64,000 nt of DNA from Actinomycetes bacterium (GCA_023394615.1 JAEXAI010000002.1:62001-126000), one strand, 5' to 3'; positions 17,916 to 26,880 are shown, counted from the first letter of the stretch. The notes: a model not told the origin generated them from the sequence alone. Translations and numbers: made by a program.

Positions 17916-17984
17916 AGGCCAACGCAGTTTTTACAGATACTGTCTCTCAACAGGCCAACGCAGTTTTTACAGATGCTGTCTCTC
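17916..17984. repeat. Two-unit tandem repeat, 36-bp period
   Basis: AGGCCAACGCAGTTTTTACA begins at 17916 and again at 17952; the units differ by one base (ACAGATACTGT versus ACAGATGCTGT). Each unit contains an ACAG-nnn-CTGT palindrome. It lies between two convergent genes, so a recent duplication is the simplest reading. Confidence 0.85.
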
Positions 17985-18038
17985 GCCTTGCGCTAAGCGT
18001 TGATAAGAGGCGGTCTGTGCGACCTCTCGTGCCAATCT

Positions 18039-19475
18039 TTAGAAACGATACTCCTGCTGAACGCTGATCCATCGTTGTGTGGTGAACTTGTTCATGACCC
18101 ACTCGCCATTGAAACGTCCGATACCCGAGCGCTTCACACCGCCGAACATCACATGCGGCTCATCATTGATGGACTGGTCGTTTACATGCACCATGCCCGA
18201 ATCGATGCGTTTGGCTACTTGCATGCCGTGATATAAATCGCGCGTGAACAAGCTGCCGGACAAGCCGTATTCGGTATCATTGGCGATGGCGATGGCTTCG
18301 TCTTCGCTGCTGGCGTGCATCAAGCTCACGACCGGGCCAAACACCTCGTTTTTAGCAGAAGGCATGTCGTTGGTGACGTTATTGAGAATCCATGGGTATA
18401 TGACGTTGCCTACGGTGTAGCCTTCCAAAGCCACGCCAGCGCCGGATTCGATGGTGCTGCGCACGTAATCCTCTACAGATTCCACCTGTTTTTTGCTGAT
18501 GATGGGCCCGATGAAGACGCGGTCATCTTGCGGGTTGCCCACAGGCAGTGCTTTCACAGCGGCGATAAGCTCTTCAGCGAATGCGTCGTAGACGTCGTTC
18601 ATCACGATGATGCGGTTTATGGCCATGCATACCTGGCCAGCGTTGAAATAGCCGCCGAATGCCGCTGCGCGTGCTGCCGCCGCCAAATCAGCATCGGAAA
18701 GCACGATCATCACATTGTTGCCGCCCAGCTCAAGTGATACGTCCTTTATCATCTTGCCAGCGACCTCACCGATGCGCCGTCCCACTTCGGTGGAGCCGGT
18801 GAAAGAGATAAGGTCGGCTGCCGGATGCTCCACGATGGCATCACCGATAACCGAGCCCTTACCGGCGATGGCATTCACCAGTCCGGCGGGGAATCCAGCC
18901 CGCTCAAACATCTCAGCAATCAGAAACGCGGTTGCAGGCGTGTCGGAGGCTGGCTTCAGCACAACAGCATTTCCGCAAGCCACGGCAGGTACCACACTGC
19001 GCATGGCCAGCACCAACGGTACGTTCCACGGCGCGATGGTGCAAATGACGCCCTTGGGCTGGCGGATGATGCAGTTGTCTTTGCCGGGGATGTCGCTGGG
19101 CTGGATGATGCCGTTCATCATGTAAGGGAATTTGCACGCTTCGCGCACGATAGCCTGAATGGTCCCGAATTCGAAATCAGCTTTCGATTTGGCTGATCCG
19201 CCTTCTTCTTGCAACACGGAATAAATCTCATCCTGCATGCTCTGGATGGTGGCGATTAAACCCTCCAAAAGTGCGACGCGCTCACCCGGTGCGGTTTCGC
19301 CCCATGGTTTCTGCGCGGCCTTGGCTGCTGCATAGGCTGCATCCAAATCGTCTTTGCTAGCGGCGTGGTAGGTATAGAGCACCTCGCCTGTAAAGGGGTT
19401 TATATCTTCTAGCACATCATCGGATCCGCCTTGGACCCACTGACCGTTGATGTACTGCTTGTCGTACGCTTTCAT
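18039..19475 (-). CDS. NAD(P)-dependent aldehyde dehydrogenase
   Basis: The 478-residue protein is a full-length ALDH. The Rossmann-associated segment APWNVPLVLAMRSVVPA and KPASDTPA bind the nucleotide; the catalytic Glu lies in SLELGGNN, and the catalytic Cys in FNAGQVCMAINRI. The C-terminal oligomerisation segment includes VFGPVVSLM. It resembles the benzaldehyde/vanillin or semialdehyde dehydrogenase branch, but the substrate cannot be read from sequence. I chose the second ATG (19475), five bases after AGGAGG; the Shine-Dalgarno overlaps the stop of the upstream GGDEF gene (TAGGAGG), so the two are cotranscribed. A strong intrinsic terminator lies at 17872-17908. Confidence 0.93.
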   Translation of the reverse strand: MKAYDKQYINGQWVQGGSDDVLEDINPFTGEVLYTYHAASKDDLDAAYAAAKAAQKPWGETAPGERVALLEGLIATIQSMQDEIYSVLQEEGGSAKSKADFEFGTIQAIVREACKFPYMMNGIIQPSDIPGKDNCIIRQPKGVICTIAPWNVPLVLAMRSVVPAVACGNAVVLKPASDTPATAFLIAEMFERAGFPAGLVNAIAGKGSVIGDAIVEHPAADLISFTGSTEVGRRIGEVAGKMIKDVSLELGGNNVMIVLSDADLAAAARAAAFGGYFNAGQVCMAINRIIVMNDVYDAFAEELIAAVKALPVGNPQDDRVFIGPIISKKQVESVEDYVRSTIESGAGVALEGYTVGNVIYPWILNNVTNDMPSAKNEVFGPVVSLMHASSEDEAIAIANDTEYGLSGSLFTRDLYHGMQVAKRIDSGMVHVNDQSINDEPHVMFGGVKRSGIGRFNGEWVMNKFTTQRWISVQQEYRF

Positions 19476-19484
19476 CATTTCCTC

Positions 19485-21776
19485 CTACGATGTTGCTTCC
19501 GGTTGTTCGTTTTCCATTATAGTGAAACGCCACGCGCACGCGCAGGTGCCATCCGTAACGTCTGGGAAACAAGAGACGCACTCGCATCCGATGCGAGTGT
19601 CTATAGCGTGTGCGAAAGAATCGAATTCACCTACGGCGGCGTCTTTGCAGGGGTGCAAGCCCATGTTTTTGCGGGTGCGTGCGCTTTGTACGCGGCAGTC
19701 CACCACTCGATGCAGCAGCGCTCCTGTGTTGTCGAAGCCTGTTTCGCATCGGTTGCACAGGGTGTTGTGCTTGAAGCAGATGGCTTGGCGCAGACCTTCC
19801 AGTCCCGGGTGCTCGGGCATCTTCAGCCAACGTTTTATGCGTCTGGCTTCCACGTTCGCAAAACCGATTGCCGCTTCGCAATCCGCGCGCATGGCGATAT
19901 CCATGCCGAGGGAGCCTTCAAGCGCTTGGAACCAAACACCGTCCATCGCCACGACGTTTTTCGCCATATCCTCAACCAAGTTCTGGGTTTCGTGAATGTC
20001 TAAGCCGTCTAGGCAGTTTGCTTCATTGCTTTTCGAGACGCACTTGTTTCGTTCGGTGATAAGCGCATTGAACTGCCGCTTGTCGTGATGCATGTCGATG
20101 ATTTTACGGATACGCTGTTTGGGTATGGCGGGGTTGAAAGGCTTTATGATGAAGTCGTCGGCCCCGGCGGCGATGCCCGCTTGAATGGTCACATCGTCAT
20201 CGGATGCACAGACCAGCAGCATGGGCAATTCGCGGTTCCATTCCATCGCCTTGCTGATTGTCAGCACTTGAAAAGCGCTTACCTGGGGGATTGCGGCGCT
20301 TATCAGGGCTACTGACAAGTTTTTCTCGCGCTTGAGAATCTCAAGCGCTTCTTCGCCGTTTTCCGCTTCGATAATTTTGCAATCGCTGTCGAATAGGGAT
20401 TTGAGCTGGATACGCTCTGCCGCATGCTCATCAGCGACGAGCGCGGCATCCTTGCCGAAGTAAAGTGCGCGCGTGGATGCATCATCTGCAGGGGCCAGGT
20501 GGCCGCGTTCCTTTTGCAGGCGCAGCTTCATGTCATACATATTTTTGTCGGCGGCCTTCACGGAGGCATCTATGTCTTTCGCATCGATTGGCTCGCCCAG
20601 ATATGTGCCGTAACTGGATTCCACATTGTAGGGTAAATCGGAGGTTTTGTTCAGCGTTGCCAGCGTATCGTCAACGTAGGCGACTATTTCACGGGGCCTG
20701 TCGCTGCCAAGGGGAAACGACCCCACGAGCAGGAATTCATCTCCTCCCATACGTGCGCATAAAGAGTCCGTGCCTGCCGCATCGGAAAGCGTTTTCGAAA
20801 AAAGGAGCAGTGCTTTGTCGCCTGCGGAGTGCCCAAAGGTGTCGTTGATGAATTTTAGGCCGTTCATGTCGGTGTAATACACGAATAGCTCTTTGTCGTA
20901 CCTGTTCGCGTCGGCCAACACAGCAGGGCTATAGTATTCGAAGCCCTTTCGGTTATACAGGTCTACGGTTTCGTCAAGCAAATCTTTTTGAAAGAGCCGC
21001 TCGTTGGCGATTTGCAGCTGATCTATCAGGCGTTTGTTTTCGGAGTCGGCGGCCGCCTGTTTTGACCGGCGCTCATCGATATCGCGAATCATCAGCAGGT
21101 ACTCGAAGCCGTCCGTGTCTTTGCTGCTTGCACGACCCAGTGTGCATTCAATCCATTTGATGCCACCCATGTTCGGTGCGTTCATGCGGCATTCGCATGT
21201 TGTGTGGCGTTTGAGCGCTATCGTTTCCTGCTGCATGTCTAAGTCGGTTGCGTTGAGGAATTTTTCGCGGTCCTGCTCTATGATATAAGATGCCATCTGT
21301 TCTCGAAACAATGTGAAATGCACGATGGTCAAAGGAATTCGCTTCAATTCGCTCGAGCGGTGCAGCTCGATGCATTTATCGGTTTTGGGATTAACTGAAA
21401 GCAACAGGTAATAGGTCGAGTTCAGCGCCACCTGCTGAGCTTCCAGCGTTTTCTGACTCATGGGAATGTAGCTCACGGCCACACAGCCTACCACCGTATC
21501 CCCGTCTTTGATGGGGGCGAGCTTGCCTTCCAAATCGAAATCAAATTTACCTGAGGGGGTGCGGTTGAAAATATCCTCGCCAGTCGCGAGTGCTCGATCC
21601 AGTGCGCCTGTGGGGTCTTTGAACGTGTCGCCCACATACATCTTGCCTATGGCTTCGTCGGGATATAGGTAGAGAATTTTGCAATTGGTATCGTAGAGGG
21701 ATATGTACATGTCAAGCTCGAAAAGGCGCTCTACTAGCTTAATAGATTTCATCGCCGCTTCTAGTTTTGGATGCAT
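19485..21776 (-). CDS. GGDEF diguanylate cyclase fused to degenerate receiver and DUF6125-like domain
   Basis: The 763-residue protein has an N-terminal sensor part: a small Cache/GAF-like region (about 1-110) and a PAS-like region (about 115-235, ending FEYLLMIRDIDERR). A GGDEF domain follows (about 265-420) with intact RMGGDEF and YYTDMNGLKFINDTFGHSAGD. Next is a receiver-like domain (about 440-570) in which the usual phosphoacceptor strand reads VALISAAIPQ, without Asp, although a Lys remains in DDFIIKPFNP. The C-terminus (about 600-755) has the Cys pattern and words I associate with DUF6125 (VQSARTRKNMG, HPCK, FDSFAHAIDTRI, then CECVSC). It probably makes cyclic di-GMP in response to a ligand bound by the terminal domain. 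The output is unknown; the DUF6125 assignment is from memory of the family pattern. Confidence 0.85.
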   Translation of the reverse strand: MHPKLEAAMKSIKLVERLFELDMYISLYDTNCKILYLYPDEAIGKMYVGDTFKDPTGALDRALATGEDIFNRTPSGKFDFDLEGKLAPIKDGDTVVGCVAVSYIPMSQKTLEAQQVALNSTYYLLLSVNPKTDKCIELHRSSELKRIPLTIVHFTLFREQMASYIIEQDREKFLNATDLDMQQETIALKRHTTCECRMNAPNMGGIKWIECTLGRASSKDTDGFEYLLMIRDIDERRSKQAAADSENKRLIDQLQIANERLFQKDLLDETVDLYNRKGFEYYSPAVLADANRYDKELFVYYTDMNGLKFINDTFGHSAGDKALLLFSKTLSDAAGTDSLCARMGGDEFLLVGSFPLGSDRPREIVAYVDDTLATLNKTSDLPYNVESSYGTYLGEPIDAKDIDASVKAADKNMYDMKLRLQKERGHLAPADDASTRALYFGKDAALVADEHAAERIQLKSLFDSDCKIIEAENGEEALEILKREKNLSVALISAAIPQVSAFQVLTISKAMEWNRELPMLLVCASDDDVTIQAGIAAGADDFIIKPFNPAIPKQRIRKIIDMHHDKRQFNALITERNKCVSKSNEANCLDGLDIHETQNLVEDMAKNVVAMDGVWFQALEGSLGMDIAMRADCEAAIGFANVEARRIKRWLKMPEHPGLEGLRQAICFKHNTLCNRCETGFDNTGALLHRVVDCRVQSARTRKNMGLHPCKDAAVGEFDSFAHAIDTRIGCECVSCFPDVTDGTCACAWRFTIMENEQPEATS

Positions 21777-21984
21777 GTGCTCTTACCTGCCGACGTGGTT
21801 TGCATTATGCGTCTCGAATTTTAACACGGGATTGCTCCTCGCGTGCTTTCTTGCGGATAAATGGGGGATGATTCTTTGAGAGATGCGTCCATGCGTTGCC
21901 GGTGATACCATATCTGTTGTATGCGGGTGGCTGGAAAGGCAGGTTTTCCTTGTCCACGTGCCAAAATCCAACGTAAGGAAATGA

Positions 21985-23913
21985 ATGGAAAGCGGGTTTT
22001 TACCGGTCTGCCGGCAAGATATGGTCGATCGCGGTTGGGACCGGGTGGATTTCGTGTACGTGTCGGGCGATGCGTACGTGGACCATCCTTCTTTCGGCAC
22101 CGCCATCATCACGCGGCTTTTGGAGGCGAAGGGTTATCGCGTAGGCATCATAGCGCAGCCCGACTGGAGAAAAGACGCCAGTATCAGCGTCTTCGGTTGC
22201 CCTCGTTTGGCATTTCTGGTTTCAGCGGGCAATATGGATTCCATGGTGAACCACTATACGGTGGCGAAAAAACATCGTCACAACGACGCTTACACACCGG
22301 GCGGTGCGTCGGGAGCCCGTCCGGACCATGCGGCTGTGGTCTACAGTAATCTCATCCGGCACACCTACAAAGAGACTCCCATCATACTTGGCGGCATCGA
22401 GGCCAGCTTGCGGCGCTTGTCGCACTATGACTATTGGTCGGACACGCTGAAGCGCTCGATTCTGCTGGATTCCGGTGCTGATATGATTTCGTATGGCATG
22501 GGTGAGCATTCCATCATCCAGATAGCCGATGCGCTTGATAGCGGACTCACCATTCAGGATGCGAGTTATATCGATGGCACGGTGTATCGTGCGTCATCGC
22601 TAGATCATGTCTGGGATGCTCAGGTATTGCCATCGTTTCCGGATATGCAGCAAGACAAGCTGAAATACGCCGAGAGCTTTGCCGTGCAGTATCGCAATTC
22701 TGATCCTTTTACGGGAAAGCGCTTGGTAGAGCCTTATTCTGATCACGAATTCGTGGTGCAGAACCCACCATCTGAGCCTTTGACGCAAGAAGAGATGGAC
22801 GCCGTGTACGCCTTGCCCTATATGCGCACCTATCATCCTATGTATGAAGCAGCAGGCGGGGTTCCGGCGATTTCGGAAGTGAAATTCAGTTTGACCAGTA
22901 ATCGTGGATGCTTCGGCGAGTGCTCTTTTTGCGCGCTGACGTTTCATCAGGGACGTATCGTGCAGTCGCGCAGTCATCAATCGCTCATTCGCGAGGCGAA
23001 ACAAATTATCGAGGAGCCTGATTTCAAAGGCTACATTCATGATGTCGGCGGTCCTACGGCGAACTTTCGCGCCCCGGCTTGTGAAAAGCAATTAACTCAC
23101 GGTGCCTGTCCGAACAAACGATGCCTGTGGCCAGAACCCTGCAAGCAACTGCGCGCAGACCATAGCGATTACATCTCGCTTTTACATGATTTGCGTGAAC
23201 TGCCCGGGGTGAAGAAGGTATTTGTGCGCTCGGGCATCCGTTTCGATTATGTGCTCGCTGATAAATCACACGGCAGCGAGTTTTTGATGGACCTGTGCGA
23301 GCACCATGTGAGCGGTCAGTTGAAAGTAGCACCCGAGCATGTGTGCGACGAGGTATTGTCGGTGATGGGCAAGCCTGGCAACCGAGTATTCCAGCGTTTC
23401 GTGCGCGAGTACGAGCGCGACAACGAAAAGCTGGGCAAAAAGCAGTTTTTGGTGCCGTATTTGATGTCATCACATCCCGGATCCACCTTGAAGGAGGCAG
23501 TTGAGCTGGCCGAATACTGTCGTGATTTGGGCTATATGCCCGAGCAGGTACAAGATTTCTATCCGACGCCTTCCACCATGTCCACGGCGATGTATTTCAC
23601 CGGTGTGGATCCGCGCACGATGCAGCCGGTCTATGTGCCGAAAAGCCCGCATGAAAAAGCACTGCAGCGTGCATTGATACAATACCGCAATCCGAAGAAC
23701 TACAATCTGGTGTTGGAGGCGTTGCGCAAGACGGGTCGCATGGACTTGGTGGGTTTCGCTCCTGAATGCCTCATCCGTCCGAAGAAGAGGGGGTCGGATG
23801 GCGTGCGAGCCAAACAAAGCGGCGAGCGCGGTAGGCAGGGAGACAGAAAACCCGCAGGCGCCAAGCAATCTGGCGGCGCGAAACGCGCTCGCAACAGAGG
23901 ACCGCTATCATAA
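21985..23913 (+). CDS. ygiQ: YgiQ-family radical SAM protein
   Basis: The 642-residue protein matches the large YgiQ family. An N-terminal cobalamin-binding-like region (VDFVYVSGDAYVDHPSFGTA) leads into GGIEASLRRLSHYDYW, then a radical SAM core with CFGECSFC (CxxxCxxC), and the YgiQ-specific C-terminal part (PSTMSTAMYFTG). The last roughly 40 residues are basic and low-complexity (Lys, Arg, Gly), as in other homologues. The reaction of YgiQ proteins is unknown. The ATG at 21985 follows TAAGGA. A 47-codon membrane protein starts within its stop codon (TAATG), which couples the two. Confidence 0.95.
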   Translation: MESGFLPVCRQDMVDRGWDRVDFVYVSGDAYVDHPSFGTAIITRLLEAKGYRVGIIAQPDWRKDASISVFGCPRLAFLVSAGNMDSMVNHYTVAKKHRHNDAYTPGGASGARPDHAAVVYSNLIRHTYKETPIILGGIEASLRRLSHYDYWSDTLKRSILLDSGADMISYGMGEHSIIQIADALDSGLTIQDASYIDGTVYRASSLDHVWDAQVLPSFPDMQQDKLKYAESFAVQYRNSDPFTGKRLVEPYSDHEFVVQNPPSEPLTQEEMDAVYALPYMRTYHPMYEAAGGVPAISEVKFSLTSNRGCFGECSFCALTFHQGRIVQSRSHQSLIREAKQIIEEPDFKGYIHDVGGPTANFRAPACEKQLTHGACPNKRCLWPEPCKQLRADHSDYISLLHDLRELPGVKKVFVRSGIRFDYVLADKSHGSEFLMDLCEHHVSGQLKVAPEHVCDEVLSVMGKPGNRVFQRFVREYERDNEKLGKKQFLVPYLMSSHPGSTLKEAVELAEYCRDLGYMPEQVQDFYPTPSTMSTAMYFTGVDPRTMQPVYVPKSPHEKALQRALIQYRNPKNYNLVLEALRKTGRMDLVGFAPECLIRPKKRGSDGVRAKQSGERGRQGDRKPAGAKQSGGAKRARNRGPLS

Positions 23914-24056
23914 TGCCATTCATTTACACGCATCCGAGCTGGGAAGAAGTGCGCAACATGTCGGAGAGTCAATATACGAAAGCGGTCATATTCAGTATGC
24001 TTGCATCATCTGCGATAGGAATTATCATCGCGGTGATTTTGGCAGTGCTATTTTAA
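23913..24056 (+). CDS. 47-residue single-pass membrane protein coupled to ygiQ
   Basis: An ATG at 23913 shares a base with the ygiQ stop (TAATG) and opens a 47-codon frame to a TAA at 24054-24056. The product starts MPFIYTHPSWEEVRNMSESQ and ends in one hydrophobic helix (about residues 23-47: AVIFSMLASSAIGIIIAVIL). The overlap start, the amphipathic head and the clean terminal helix argue for a real small protein. I do not recognise a family. It may tether or regulate YgiQ, which is inference from coupling only. Confidence 0.65.
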   Translation: MPFIYTHPSWEEVRNMSESQYTKAVIFSMLASSAIGIIIAVILAVLF

Positions 24057-24125
24057 GAGCGCCGCGCAGGGTTCTCATCAGAGCGCTGTAGTATCATGCG
24101 GGATTTTGGCGCTCTGGAAGACTGA

Positions 24126-25877
24126 TCATTGCGCCAAGGCCGTTTTCTCGTCGGTTGAAGACGATGTACGATTGCATAGTACGTAGGGCATCATTGCCAT
24201 CAGGGGGAACACATAGGCTGCAGGCAGACAGTAACGGCTCAGTACCAGCGGTCCGGCAAGCAAGGTCAAGGCGAACAGCAGTTGCGGAAAGATCGCGATG
24301 GCGCTGCGCCTGCTGCTCACAGTGGTGCTCATCAGCAGGAACAGGAATATGAATAGTGGCAGCCAGAGCGCAAGCGAGCTGCGGCTGAACAGTACGCCTA
24401 CCACAGAATCGTTCAGTGCGCTCTCGTAGGCATTCATTGTTTGGCGCATACCGTCTAAAGCGGAGAATTCGACAAGGCCTTCGGTGATGCTGTCGGCGGA
24501 AGCGATGATGTTCGGGCTTTCATATGTCTTGTCATATCCATCGTCTGGCAAGCTGATGGTGCTGAAGAAAAGCCCCAGTTCATGTGTCCATTCATAATTC
24601 GTATCGCTCTTCGCTTCGATGGGTGATCCAACCAAGAACAAATCGTTGCAATTGATGAATGTAGCCGCTGCATACACGTCTGGGTGTCGCAATCCCATGG
24701 AAAACCACGTGTGTAAGTAGGCAAATGTGTCAGATGCCGATGAGGAATGCCATGTGTCCTTCACGTTGTCGGCGCGGTAAATATCGTACTTGTTCGCAAG
24801 CGTGTCGAAATCCGCAACCGCATCGATGGTCGCGCGTTGCTCGTCGCTTACCTCGTTGGGGTATTCGTTAATCAGGCGTGCGCTCTGTTGCAGAGGCAGC
24901 GAGAACATCTCGCCTGAGGATGTGGGCGTGATGCCGAATGCGGGCAACAGGATAAAAGAGTAGGCCATCATGCACACAATCGTGGTTGCACCTACTGCCA
25001 TAATGCGACGGCGTGTATCTGCGCCGACGGCAAACAGCAACACGAGCAGTGATAAAACTACCAGGTAGATGCCCGTTTTCCGCGTGAGGCACATCAGCAA
25101 TGCGGATACAACCATGCATGCGAGCCATCGTTTATCGAAAAGGATGGCACCTTTTGTGCGCACGCATTCCGCAAAGGTTATGCAGAAAATAATCCATACC
25201 CAGGAAAACGATGCATCCTTCATCATGGAAGAGCCATACGATGCGAAAAGAGGCACGGCGCAGATGGCAACCAAGCAGCCGTAGAACAGCGGCTTTGCAG
25301 GACTGAATCGTTTCAGATAACAAAGCAAAAACGAAAACGATGCGGCCGTGACAAGGGTCATTGCGACGCTATGCAACATCAAACCGATAGATCCGCTTCC
25401 CAGGCCGCGTCCCACATCCATGAACAGGCCGTATATGAGCGTCGTAAACCAAGGATGGTGGTCGCTCCAGATTTCAGGATGCGCCCAGATCAGCAGCTGC
25501 CAAACGGTATCATCGTCAAATGCCCCAGGCAGGTGCGCGATAATCCACGGTGCCCAACATGCGACGATGATGGCGAAAAACGGAAAGAAGCTGTGGTGCA
25601 GTTGTTGTGAAAACGAGCGGACGCTTATCGTTTCGCGGCGATGCGTCGTTGTTTCCAATGCGCTCAATAGTATGAGTGAAACGGCAAAAACAAGCGCGAA
25701 TACCACCAAGGTAAGCACGAGTACAACGGCTGTCGCGCCAGGATCAAGCCATGGAAGGACCTCGTGAAGCAGAACCAAGCTTTCATATGCTCCTCCGCAA
25801 TGCAAAATGAGACCTGCAGCAAAGCAAGCGCAGAACAGCCCAGCGAAAACGCTCGATACGGAAATGAAGTGCTTCAC
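24126..25877 (-). CDS. DUF6020-family polytopic membrane protein
   Basis: The 583-residue protein has about a dozen hydrophobic segments and a long extracytoplasmic loop between about 340 and 480. The conserved block DDDTVWQLLIWAHPEIWSDH, followed by HPWFTTLIYGLF, is characteristic of DUF6020 proteins, which look like GT-C glycosyltransferases. That suggests transfer of a lipid-linked sugar to an envelope polymer, but no glycan genes are adjacent. I set the start at a GTG at 25877 that overlaps the stop of the MntR-like gene (GTGA), giving translational coupling. A longer frame from 25949 would run 76 bases into that gene. The pairing with a metal regulator is unexplained. Confidence 0.75.
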   Translation of the reverse strand: MKHFISVSSVFAGLFCACFAAGLILHCGGAYESLVLLHEVLPWLDPGATAVVLVLTLVVFALVFAVSLILLSALETTTHRRETISVRSFSQQLHHSFFPFFAIIVACWAPWIIAHLPGAFDDDTVWQLLIWAHPEIWSDHHPWFTTLIYGLFMDVGRGLGSGSIGLMLHSVAMTLVTAASFSFLLCYLKRFSPAKPLFYGCLVAICAVPLFASYGSSMMKDASFSWVWIIFCITFAECVRTKGAILFDKRWLACMVVSALLMCLTRKTGIYLVVLSLLVLLFAVGADTRRRIMAVGATTIVCMMAYSFILLPAFGITPTSSGEMFSLPLQQSARLINEYPNEVSDEQRATIDAVADFDTLANKYDIYRADNVKDTWHSSSASDTFAYLHTWFSMGLRHPDVYAAATFINCNDLFLVGSPIEAKSDTNYEWTHELGLFFSTISLPDDGYDKTYESPNIIASADSITEGLVEFSALDGMRQTMNAYESALNDSVVGVLFSRSSLALWLPLFIFLFLLMSTTVSSRRSAIAIFPQLLFALTLLAGPLVLSRYCLPAAYVFPLMAMMPYVLCNRTSSSTDEKTALAQ

Positions 25878-26254
25878 GCCCGCTGCGCTTCCGCATGCTC
25901 TTTCAAGCGGTCGAACGTCTCGTCGCTGATGAAGTGCTCGATGCGGCATGCATCAGTATTCGCGGTTTCCCCGTTGACCCCGATATCTATAAGGAAATCG
26001 CGCAATACGGTATGACGACCGTATATCTTGCAAGCCTCAGATTCACCTTCGTCTGTAAGCGTCACCTGTCCGCCTTCAACATCTACCAGGCCTTCGCGGC
26101 GCAGCTTGGAAAGCCGTTCGCTCACAGTGGGCTTCGAATAATCCAGCTGGCGCGCTATGTCCACGGCATGTACGAATCCGTTTTCGCGGGAAAGAAGATA
26201 GATGGTCTCAAGATACATTTCCTCAGATTCATTATTGACCGCGCGCATCGTCAT
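25874..26254 (-). CDS. DtxR/MntR-family metal-dependent transcriptional regulator
   Basis: The 126-residue protein has the N-terminal winged helix (ETIYLLSRENGFVHAVDIAR, then YSKPTVSERLSKLRREGLV, about residues 15-60) and the metal-binding/dimerisation region (EACKIYGRHTVLRDFLID, about 72-90; IEHFISDETFDRL, about 103-116). It lacks the C-terminal SH3-like domain of DtxR, so it is MntR/TroR-like in length. It is divergent from feoABC, whose promoter carries three TTAGGxxAxxCTAA-type sites, so it is the obvious candidate repressor of iron uptake. Which metal it senses cannot be read here. Either of two ATGs (26254 or 26248) could be the start. Confidence 0.9.
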   Translation of the reverse strand: MTMRAVNNESEEMYLETIYLLSRENGFVHAVDIARQLDYSKPTVSERLSKLRREGLVDVEGGQVTLTDEGESEACKIYGRHTVLRDFLIDIGVNGETANTDACRIEHFISDETFDRLKEHAEAQRA

Positions 26255-26351
26255 GCCTTTCGGGTTCCTGCTTGTTTCTTGTATGCGAATAAATCATTTT
26301 ATCATTCGAAGGCGGGGGAGTGCGAGGTGCGCCGTAGGCGGTGTAAAAAAG

Positions 26352-26423
26352 TTAGGAAAGGCTAAATTTGCTGTTGACATCGAAGTTAGGCAATGCTAAT
26401 TTATCTGAGTTAGGAAAGCCAAA
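26352..26423 (+). promoter_or_regulatory. feo promoter with three DtxR/IdeR-like boxes
   Basis: TTGACA (26374-26379) and TAATTT (26397-26402) are separated by 17 bases. Three palindrome-like boxes flank and fill this promoter: TTAGGAAAGGCTAA (26352-26365), TTAGGCAATGCTAA (26386-26399, in the spacer and entering the -10), and TTAGGAAAGCCAAA (26410-26423). They match the TTAGGxxAxxCTAA core of DtxR/IdeR operators. Occupancy would block RNA polymerase. The repressor is probably the divergent MntR/DtxR-like gene. Confidence 0.85.
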
Positions 26424-26476
26424 CAGTAAATGCTGCAAGCGAAGGCGATGTATTCGCCGATGCGGAAAGGACTATC

Positions 26477-26695
26477 ATGACACTTGCCGAAGCGAGCCCG
26501 GGAACAACCGTAAGGATAGAGCGTTTAACAGGAGAGGGAGCAACGAGGCGACGCATCATGGATATGGGTCTCACCAAAGGCTGCGACGTCTATGTTCGTA
26601 AAGTTGCGCCATTAGGCGATCCTATTCAAGTTGCTCTGCGCGGATATGAGCTGACCTTGCGAAAAACCGAAGCGGCGCGGGTGGAAGTGCTGTGA
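26477..26695 (+). CDS. feoA: Ferrous iron transport protein FeoA
   Basis: The 72-residue SH3-like protein has the FeoA pattern: LAEASPGTTVRIERLTGEG, then RRRIMDMGLTKGCDVYVRKVAPLGDPIQV and the terminal LRKTEAARVEV strand. FeoA binds the FeoB cytoplasmic side and assists Fe(II) uptake. The start follows GGAAAGGAC. It is the first gene after the triple-box promoter. A 185-base gap separates it from feoB; this gap contains a T8 run at about 26793-26800 after a short GC-rich segment, which could be a weak internal attenuator. Confidence 0.95.
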   Translation: MTLAEASPGTTVRIERLTGEGATRRRIMDMGLTKGCDVYVRKVAPLGDPIQVALRGYELTLRKTEAARVEVL

Positions 26696-26880
26696 GCTAT
26701 TAGGATGCTGTAAACCTACCGCTGCTGCTTGCTGGGTGCGTAGGGAGGGTAAGGCACGCCTACTGGCATGTCTGTCGGTCGCCGAGGCGCGGTTTTTTTT
26801 CGAACAAGAAGTTAACCATAGTAAACATCTGACAAGAGCACTCGATTTCGAATCGATTCATTGGCAAAACAGGAGGACAT

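Noticed and set aside
17916..17984. CRISPR array
   Set aside because: The two 36-bp units are directly adjacent with no spacer, and no cas gene is seen.
24155..24352. Plus-strand frame at 24155 and similar antisense frames across the window
   Set aside because: They are shadows of well-supported genes on the opposite strand.
26696..26880. Terminator between feoA and feoB
   Set aside because: A T8 run is present at about 26793, but the preceding GC-rich stem is only 3-4 bp, so I did not list it.
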